The notes under the pieces are model-generated. The model did no database searches and was not told the origin of the DNA. It was given only the letters and a program-made list of their open reading frames with translations. Positions 7,693 to 12,715 of a DNA stretch of 12,715 nucleotides are shown here, piece after piece. Position numbers and translations under genes: made by a program. Numbering within the stretch: the first letter of the stretch is position 1; every line of letters starts with the position of its first letter. Source of the DNA: Rubritepida sp. (GTDB lineage: Bacteria; Pseudomonadota; Alphaproteobacteria; Acetobacterales; Acetobacteraceae); contig SKWC01000439.1 in NCBI GenBank assembly GCA_007129145.1, forward strand, positions 1-12,715, given 5' to 3'.

Positions 7693-8664
7693 TCAGCCCA
7701 CCGTGATGTTCTGGCGGCGGATCAGGTCGCCCCACTTCTCGGTCTCGCGCGTCCAGTATTCCTGGAATTCCGCGGCGTTGCTGCCGATCGGCTCGATGCC
7801 GAGTGCCAGGATGCGCTCGCGCGTCGCGGGATCGGTCAGCGCGCGCGACAGCGCGCCGGCGATGCGGTCCACCCGCTCGGACGGAACGTTGGGCGGCATC
7901 AGGAAGGCGAAGTCGGTCGAGGACTCGAAGCCCTGCACGCCGGCTTCCTGAAGCGTGCGCACATCGGGCGCCAGCTGCGCGCGCTGCGCGGTGCTGACGG
8001 CCAGCATCCGCAGCTGGTTGTTGCGCACGAAGGGCAGGGCGGTGACCACATCCACGAAGGAGCAGTTCACCTCGCCCCCCAGGAGGCCCTGCACCGACGG
8101 GCCGCCACCGCGGTATGGCACATGCAGCATCTGGGTGTTGGTCAGCGCCATCAGCAGCTCGGTCGCCAGATGGCTGGATGCGCCGATGCCGGCCGAGGAG
8201 AAGGTCATCTCGCCGGGGCGGTTGCGCACCAGGGCGATGAATTCCTCGAAGGTCTCGGCCGGAACCGAGGGGTGGATGCACAGCGACTGCGGCACCCGCG
8301 CGACCAGGCTGACACCCGTGAAATCCGCCCGGTTGTCATAGGGCAGCGGGATCAGGTGCGGCGCGATGGCATAGGTGCTGTTGGTGGCCAGCAGGAAAGT
8401 GTAGCCGTCGGGGGCGGCGCGGGCGACGTGGTTGTGCCCGATGGTGCCCGAGGCGCCGCCGCGGTTCTCCACCACGATCGGTTGGCCGAGGTCGGCGGCC
8501 ATGGTCTGCGCCAGCACCCGGCCCAGCGTGTCGGTCGAGCCGCCGGCTGCCCAGGGCACGATCAGCGTCATCGGGCGCGCGGGGAAGGCCTGCGCCCGCG
8601 CCGCGAAGGGCAGCGCCGCCAGCGATGCGCCGGCCAACAGTGAACGTCTTGCGAGCTTGGTCAT
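7693..8664 (-). CDS. Bug/TctC-family tripartite tricarboxylate transporter substrate-binding protein (2)
   Basis: This 323-residue secreted binding protein starts at ATG 8664 with an AGAGGTGAG ribosome binding site. The signal peptide MTKLARRSLLAGASLAALPF has an RRSLLAG twin-arginine-like core, with cleavage expected after ARAQA. Family motifs are LIVPWAAGGSTDTLGRVLAQ, IVVENRGGASGTIGHNHVA, APDGYTFLLAT, HVPYRGGGPSVQGLLGGEV and LRMLAVSTAQRAQLAPDVRT. It is a paralogue of the next gene but clearly diverged, so the pair probably binds different ligands or is an old duplication. It sits between hyuA and the other binding protein, all on one strand. The family uses TctA/TctB permeases, absent here. 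The substrate cannot be told from the sequence. Confidence 0.93.
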   Translation of the reverse strand: MTKLARRSLLAGASLAALPFAARAQAFPARPMTLIVPWAAGGSTDTLGRVLAQTMAADLGQPIVVENRGGASGTIGHNHVARAAPDGYTFLLATNSTYAIAPHLIPLPYDNRADFTGVSLVARVPQSLCIHPSVPAETFEEFIALVRNRPGEMTFSSAGIGASSHLATELLMALTNTQMLHVPYRGGGPSVQGLLGGEVNCSFVDVVTALPFVRNNQLRMLAVSTAQRAQLAPDVRTLQEAGVQGFESSTDFAFLMPPNVPSERVDRIAGALSRALTDPATRERILALGIEPIGSNAAEFQEYWTRETEKWGDLIRRQNITVG

Positions 8665-8686
8665 GATCTCACCTCTCTGTGTTGTG

Positions 8687-8715
8687 GGGGCGGTGGCGGC
8701 GCGCCGCCCCGCCCC
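8687..8715 (-). other. GC-rich stem-loop between hyuA and the Bug gene
   Basis: ggggcgg (8687-8693) pairs with ccgcccc (8709-8715) around the 14-base palindrome ggcggcgcgccgcc (8695-8708), with one unpaired base at 8694. It lies in the 78-bp gap between the hyuA stop and the next start and is not followed by a T-run. It may stabilise or partly end the hyuBA message, so that enzyme and binding-protein levels differ. The fold is seen; the role is inferred. Confidence 0.4.
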
Positions 8716-8742
8716 TTCGGTTTCTCCAGTTCCCGGCCAGCG

Positions 8743-10851
8743 TCAGGGCAGGGTGACGACGAGGTTGCGGAAACCGTCCACCTCGGCCGTGGCGCCGGGG
8801 CCGATCACGCAAGTGGATTCCCGCTCCTCGATCAGCGCGGGTCCCTCGAAGCGGGCACCCGGCGCCAGCGCGTAGCGATCATACACCGCGCAATCCTGCC
8901 AGCCCACGCCTTCGAACATCACCTGCCTTGTGCCGCGCCGGGCGCGGGCGGCGTCGGCGAAGGCCTCGGTCTTCACATTGGCGACACCCGAGAGGTGGAT
9001 GTCGCGCCCCGGCGCCGAGCAGGCGATGCGCCAGGTCAGCGCCTCGATGGGCAATTCGTCCAGCGCGCGGCCGAAACGCTCGGTGTAGGAGGCGCGGAAG
9101 GCCTCGCGGATGCCGGGCAGGTCGGCCTCGCCCGGCGCAAGCGAGGGCAGGGGCACCGGGATCTCGAAGCCCTGGCCGACATAGCGCATGTCGGCGGCGG
9201 GCTTCGCCACGATGTCCTCCGGCTTCGCGCCCGCCTGCAGCAGCAGGGCGCGGCCCTCCTTGGCCATCTCGGCCAGCAGGCGGCCGACATGCGCCCAATC
9301 GAGCCGCTCCAGCCGGCCCACATGGCTGCGCACCAGGTCGGTGGCCGGGGGTGCCACGAGGAAGCCCAGCGCCGAGGCCACACCCGCGCCCAGCGGCACC
9401 ACCATCCGCCCCATCTTGAGCAGCCGCGCCAGGTCATAGGCGTGCACCGGCCCCGCGCCGCCGAAGGCGATCAGCGTGTAGCGGCGCGGATCGCGCCCCT
9501 TCTCGGCCAGGTGCATGCGCGTCGCCGCGGCCATCGTCTCGTCCACGATGCGCCGGATGCCGAGTGCCGCCGCGTCCTCATCCACGCCCAGCGCGGGCGC
9601 GAGCCGCCCGGCCACGGCGGTCTTCACCGCCGCGAGGTCGAGCGCCATCTCGCCGCCCAGGAAGTAGGCGGGGTCGAGCCGGCCCAGCACCAGGTCGGAA
9701 TCCGTCACGGTGGGTTCGGTGCCGCCGCGGCCGTAGCAGATCGGCCCCGGCTTCGCGCCCGCGCTGCGCGGGCCCACCTTCATCAGCCCCGAGGCCTCGT
9801 CCACGCGGGCGATCGAACCGCCACCCGCGCCGATCTCGATCATGTCCACGACCGAGACCTTCAGCGGCAGGCCCGAGCCCTTCTGGAAGCGGCGCACGCG
9901 GCCGGCCTCGAAGTCGAACTTGCGGTCGGGCGCGCCATTCTCGACGAGGCACATCTTGGCCGTGGTGCCGCCCATGTCGAAGGAGACGACGTGATCGAGC
10001 CCCGCCTGCCGCGCCAGGTAGGAGGCCGCCATGGCACCAGCCGCCGGGCCGCTCTCGATCAGCCGGATCGGGAACTCCTTGGCGTCCTGCACCGAGGCGA
10101 TGCCGCCGCCCGAGAGCATGACATAGAGGTTGCCCGCCACGCCCATGGACTTCAACGAGTTCTCGAGCTTGGCGAGGTAGCGGCGCATCAGCGGCTGCAC
10201 ATAGGCGTTGGCGCAGGCCGTCGAGGTGCGCTCGAACTCGCGGATCTCTGGGGCCACGCGGCTGGACAGTGAGATGGGCAGGTCGGGATACATCTCCGCC
10301 ACGATCTCGGCGGTGCGAACCTCGTGCCGCCCGTCGAGGTAGGCGTGCATGAAGGCGATGGCCAGCGCCTCGATGCCCTCATCCTCGACCAGCCGCTTCG
10401 CGGCGACACGCACCGCGGCCTCGTCCAACGGGCGCAGCACCGTGCCGTGCACATCCATGCGCTCGGGGATTTCCAGCCGCCGCCGGCGCGGCACCAGCGT
10501 GGGCGCGGGCTCCAGGAACAGGTCGTAGAGGTCGTAGCGCGTCTCGCGGCCGATCTCGATCTGGTCGCGGAAGCCCTGGGTGGTGAACAGCCCCACCGTC
10601 GCGCCGGTGCGCTCGATGATGGTGTTGGTCACCAGCGTGGTGCCATGCACGATCGAGTGCAGGTCGGCCGGCGAGAGGCCGGTTTCCTGCAGCAGCCGCT
10701 CGGTGCCGGCGATGATCGCCTCCGACGGGTCGTCGGGGGTGGTCAGCCGCTTGCCGGTGGCGACGAGGTCGCGCACGGGGTCGTGCAGCACGAAATCCGT
10801 GAAGGTGCCGCCCACATCCACGCCGATGCGGGCCGTTGCCTGTGCCGCCAT
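8743..10851 (-). CDS. hyuA: hydantoinase/oxoprolinase family protein, HyuA (ATP-binding) subunit
   Basis: This 702-residue protein is an ASKHA-fold ATPase subunit of the N-methylhydantoinase A / 5-oxoprolinase type. Nucleotide-binding motifs are IGVDVGGTFTDF (9-20), FDMGGTTAK (291-299) and IAFGGAGPVHAYDLA (461-475). Conserved family stretches include HGTTLVTNTIIERTGA (69-84), IEIGAGGGSIARVDEASG (338-355) and AGAKPGPICYGRGGTEPTVTDSD (364-386). The length is usual for a separate A subunit. Family members couple ATP hydrolysis to opening of cyclic amides such as hydantoins or 5-oxoproline; related acetone and acetophenone carboxylases use the same fold, so the reaction is not fixed. ATG 10851 is chosen because it begins two bases after the hyuB stop and just before the conserved N-terminus. 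A longer in-frame extension overlaps hyuB and is not used. It is probably translationally coupled to hyuB and cytoplasmic. Confidence 0.93.
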   Translation of the reverse strand: MAAQATARIGVDVGGTFTDFVLHDPVRDLVATGKRLTTPDDPSEAIIAGTERLLQETGLSPADLHSIVHGTTLVTNTIIERTGATVGLFTTQGFRDQIEIGRETRYDLYDLFLEPAPTLVPRRRRLEIPERMDVHGTVLRPLDEAAVRVAAKRLVEDEGIEALAIAFMHAYLDGRHEVRTAEIVAEMYPDLPISLSSRVAPEIREFERTSTACANAYVQPLMRRYLAKLENSLKSMGVAGNLYVMLSGGGIASVQDAKEFPIRLIESGPAAGAMAASYLARQAGLDHVVSFDMGGTTAKMCLVENGAPDRKFDFEAGRVRRFQKGSGLPLKVSVVDMIEIGAGGGSIARVDEASGLMKVGPRSAGAKPGPICYGRGGTEPTVTDSDLVLGRLDPAYFLGGEMALDLAAVKTAVAGRLAPALGVDEDAAALGIRRIVDETMAAATRMHLAEKGRDPRRYTLIAFGGAGPVHAYDLARLLKMGRMVVPLGAGVASALGFLVAPPATDLVRSHVGRLERLDWAHVGRLLAEMAKEGRALLLQAGAKPEDIVAKPAADMRYVGQGFEIPVPLPSLAPGEADLPGIREAFRASYTERFGRALDELPIEALTWRIACSAPGRDIHLSGVANVKTEAFADAARARRGTRQVMFEGVGWQDCAVYDRYALAPGARFEGPALIEERESTCVIGPGATAEVDGFRNLVVTLP

Positions 10852-10853
10852 GC

Positions 10854-12509
10854 TCACTTCACCCCGTAGTCGCGTGCGGCCGCCTCGGCCGTGATGTAGC
10901 CATCGGCCAGGTCGTCCAGCACGGCCTGGCGGTCGCGGGCCTTCGGATCGCCGAAGCCGCCGCCGCCCGGGTAGAGCAGCTTCACCCGCTGGCCGGGCTT
11001 CACCCCGGTGCGCGACTTCGGATGCGGGCGCGTGCCGTCGTCGAACTCGATGACCGCGGGCGCGCCGGGCAGGCCGCCCAGCAGCCCCTTCGCCGGGTGG
11101 TCGCGGCGGTCTGACAGCAGGGACAGGCGCACCGGCGCGTCGGTGCGCACCTCGATCTCGGCCTCCTGGCCGAGGCCGCCGCGGAAGCGCCCCGCGCCGC
11201 CGGAATCCGCGCGAAGCTGCTTGTGCCACACCAGCAGGGGCGCCACGCTCTCATAGGCCTCGATGGAGCCGGCGCCGACATTGGTCGGGAAGGCGGTGGT
11301 GGGCAGGCCGTCGCGATGCGGCGCCGCCCCCATGCCGCCCGAGGCGAACAGCACCTGGGAGAAGCGGTCGCCGTCGCGGTTCAACCCGCTGAACAGGGCG
11401 CGCATGGTGGGCGCGCCGCCGCATTCGGCGATCACCTTGTCGGGCAGCACGGGTGCCAGCGCCTCATAGATCACGCCCGCCAGCAGGTGCCCGGTCAGCT
11501 GCCGCGCCGAACAGGGCGCGGGGAAGCGCGGGTTCAGGATGGAGCCCTCGGGCGCGGTCACCCGGATCGCGCGGTAGGAGCCCTCGTTGCGCGGCGTGAA
11601 GGGATCGAGCGCGCATTTGATCGGATAGACCGAATAGGCGTCGGTGTAGTTCAGCACGCAGTTGATGCCGCGATCCACCTGCGGCGAGGTGCCGGCATAG
11701 TCGATCACCATGGAATCGCCGTCCACCGTGATGGTGCAGACGATGCGGGTGATCGCCTCGTCGAAGCCGTCGGCCTCCAGCGTGGCGGTGTAGGTGCCGT
11801 CGGGCACCTCGCTGATCGCGCGGCGCAGCGCGCGGTCGGCGCGCTCCTGCAGGGCCTCGGACAGGCCCTGGAGGTCGGGCAGGCCGGTGTCGTCCAGGAA
11901 TTCCTGGACGCGGCGCACCGCCACCTCATTGGCCACCACCTGCGCCTCCAGGTCGCCCATCACGGGGCCGGGGATGCGCACATTCGCCGTCAGGATCTCG
12001 ACCAGCTGCTCCTGCCGCTCTCCGGCGCGGAACAGCCGCGAGGGCGGGATGCGGATGCCCTCCTCGAACAATTCCCGGCAATCGGCGGACCACAGCGCGC
12101 CACCGACATCGGGCGAATGCGAGATGGAGCCGGCGAAGCCCACCAGCGCGCCCTTGTAGAAGATCGGGCTGACGGCCGTGAAATCCGGCAGGTGGCCGGT
12201 GGCGAGCCAGGGGTCGTTGGTGATCACGCAGTCGCCCGGCTGCCAGGTCTCGGCGGGGAAGCGCTGCAGGAAGGTCTTGGTGGTGCGCGGCAGGATGCAG
12301 GAGAAGGAGGCGATGCCGCCCGTGTTCTCCGAGACGCTGTCGCCGTTGCGGTCCATCAGCACCGTCGCGTAGTCGTTGGACTCGCGCACGATGGTGGAGA
12401 AGGCGGTGCGCACCAGGCCGGTCGCGGCCTCGTCGGCGATGGAGATCAGCCTGGACCAGGAGATTTCCAGGGTGATGGGGTCGAACTCGGTCAGGGTGGC
12501 CACTCCCAC
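10854..12509 (-). CDS. hyuB: hydantoinase B/oxoprolinase family protein, HyuB subunit
   Basis: This protein of about 551 residues is the second subunit of the enzyme. Family motifs are FDPITLEISWSRLISIADEA near the N-terminus, STIVRESNDYATVLMD, PGDCVITNDPWLATGHLPD, SISHSPDVGG, the central GTSPQVDRGINCVLNYTDAY, and the Gly-rich PGGGGFGDP near the end. No ATG fits. The frame opens with GTG at 12509, and a second GTG at 12503 would give MATLTEFDPITLEI, closer to typical family starts. Neither has a good ribosome binding site, so the start is uncertain by two residues. hyuB is the first gene of the operon and overlaps nothing, with the hyuA ATG two bases after its stop. It faces away from the LysR gene across a 92-bp gap. 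Subunit A plus B form the active complex in known members; the substrate here is unknown. Confidence 0.92.
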   Translation of the reverse strand: MGVATLTEFDPITLEISWSRLISIADEAATGLVRTAFSTIVRESNDYATVLMDRNGDSVSENTGGIASFSCILPRTTKTFLQRFPAETWQPGDCVITNDPWLATGHLPDFTAVSPIFYKGALVGFAGSISHSPDVGGALWSADCRELFEEGIRIPPSRLFRAGERQEQLVEILTANVRIPGPVMGDLEAQVVANEVAVRRVQEFLDDTGLPDLQGLSEALQERADRALRRAISEVPDGTYTATLEADGFDEAITRIVCTITVDGDSMVIDYAGTSPQVDRGINCVLNYTDAYSVYPIKCALDPFTPRNEGSYRAIRVTAPEGSILNPRFPAPCSARQLTGHLLAGVIYEALAPVLPDKVIAECGGAPTMRALFSGLNRDGDRFSQVLFASGGMGAAPHRDGLPTTAFPTNVGAGSIEAYESVAPLLVWHKQLRADSGGAGRFRGGLGQEAEIEVRTDAPVRLSLLSDRRDHPAKGLLGGLPGAPAVIEFDDGTRPHPKSRTGVKPGQRVKLLYPGGGGFGDPKARDRQAVLDDLADGYITAEAAARDYGVK

Positions 12510-12559
12510 TGATTGAACGGCAGCAGGGAGGCTAGGCAGCGGATTGACGTCATGTCCAA

Positions 12560-12582
12560 TATCAATCCTGACTTGATTGATA
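12560..12582. promoter_or_regulatory. candidate LysR-type operator (8-bp-arm inverted repeat)
   Basis: tatcaatc (12560-12567) and gattgata (12575-12582) are perfect inverted arms around a 7-base spacer. The site is markedly AT-rich in a very GC-rich sequence and lies in the 92-bp gap between the divergent LysR gene and hyuB. LysR-family regulators typically bind T-N11-A dyads in such divergent gaps, and T-ATC...GAT-A fits that kind of site. The hexamer gacgtc also occurs on both sides, at 12546-12551 and 12588-12593. It probably controls hyuB transcription and lysR autoregulation; this is inferred. Confidence 0.6.
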
Positions 12583-12601
12583 GGCAGGACGTCTGGATCA
12601 C

Positions 12602-12715
12602 ATGGAACTGCGCCATCTTCGCTATTTCGTGGCGCTGGCCGAGGAGCTGCACGTCACCCGCGCCGCGCGCCGGCTTGGCATCTCCCAGCCGCCGCTGAGC
12701 CAGCAGATCCGCGCC
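12602..12715 (+). CDS. LysR-family transcriptional regulator, N-terminal part (runs off window)
   Basis: ATG 12602 opens a frame that stays open to the last base (38 residues). It reads MELRHLRYFVALAEELHVTR, then AARRLGISQPPLSQQIRA, the standard LysR winged helix-turn-helix: the recognition helix region is A-A-x-x-L-x-x-SQPPLSQQI. The effector-binding domain lies outside the window. The gene is divergent from hyuBA and shares the gap with a perfect inverted repeat, the usual layout for a LysR regulator that controls the neighbouring catabolic operon in response to a pathway metabolite. The regulated target is inferred from position. Confidence 0.9.
   Translation, partial: MELRHLRYFVALAEELHVTRAARRLGISQPPLSQQIRA

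Noticed and set aside
7667..8281. N-terminal extension of the first Bug protein up to 8281
   Set aside because: It overlaps the second Bug gene and lies upstream of a clear signal peptide and a strong ribosome binding site at 7674-7680.
7681..8643. 320-codon open frame on the plus strand
   Set aside because: It is the antisense shadow of the second Bug protein gene.
8995..10272. 425-codon open frame on the plus strand
   Set aside because: It is antisense to hyuA with His/Arg/Ala-rich low-complexity content and no domain.
10852..11229. N-terminal extension of HyuA up to 11229
   Set aside because: It overlaps the hyuB coding region; the conserved N-terminus begins just after ATG 10851.
11223..12512. 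429-codon open frame on the plus strand
   Set aside because: It is antisense to hyuB with no recognisable domain; a GC-driven shadow.
12513..12698. 61-codon plus-strand frame in the lysR region
   Set aside because: It starts at TTG and is out of frame with the clear LysR helix-turn-helix that begins at ATG 12602.

Overview
The window comes from a high-GC Gram-negative bacterium. A TonB system, a heme-uptake locus, an alphaproteobacterial-style dnaK-dnaJ pair, and several Bug-type solute-binding proteins next to a hydantoinase operon fit an alphaproteobacterium. Acetobacteraceae (Roseomonas-like) is my best guess. This rests on gene content and codon style, because no marker gene settles the taxon.

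Left part (1-2122, + strand): a decayed heme-uptake locus. It holds the C-terminal end of a TonB energy transducer, a Fur-box-like site, hemP, and the first ~410 codons of a TonB-dependent heme receptor. The receptor has two N-terminal frame disruptions. Near 1867 it breaks off into a ~120-bp remnant of an IS3-type insertion sequence, here on the minus strand. At about 1988 the sequence continues with the last ~44 codons of what looks like hmuV, the heme ABC-transporter ATPase. The simplest reading is an IS-bounded deletion that removed the rest of the receptor and the genes between it and the 3' end of hmuV.

Middle part (2133-5453, - strand): the chaperone operon dnaK-dnaJ, both intact and full length. 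A perfect 11-bp inverted repeat lies between the two genes, and a possible heat-shock (sigma-32) promoter lies upstream of dnaK.

Right part (5454-12509, - strand): a tightly packed five-gene group, in transcription order hyuB, hyuA, two Bug/TctC-family solute-binding proteins, and a class I aminotransferase. The aminotransferase carries an in-frame amber codon at 6021-6023. HyuA and HyuB resemble the two subunits of ATP-dependent N-methylhydantoinase/5-oxoprolinase enzymes. The group therefore looks like a capture-and-hydrolysis pathway for a cyclic amide or related carboxylate, with an aminotransferase as a possible downstream step. The substrate cannot be read from the sequence. A divergent LysR-family regulator starts at 12602. 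The 92-bp gap between it and hyuB holds a perfect 8-bp-arm inverted repeat that is a good candidate for its operator.

I found no tRNA, rRNA, CRISPR array, phage genes or complete mobile element. No stretch over 300 bp is left unexplained. I saw no clearly new type of system. The most notable items are the IS-bounded collapse of the heme locus, the amber-interrupted aminotransferase, and the LysR-hyuBA-Bug operon of unknown substrate.
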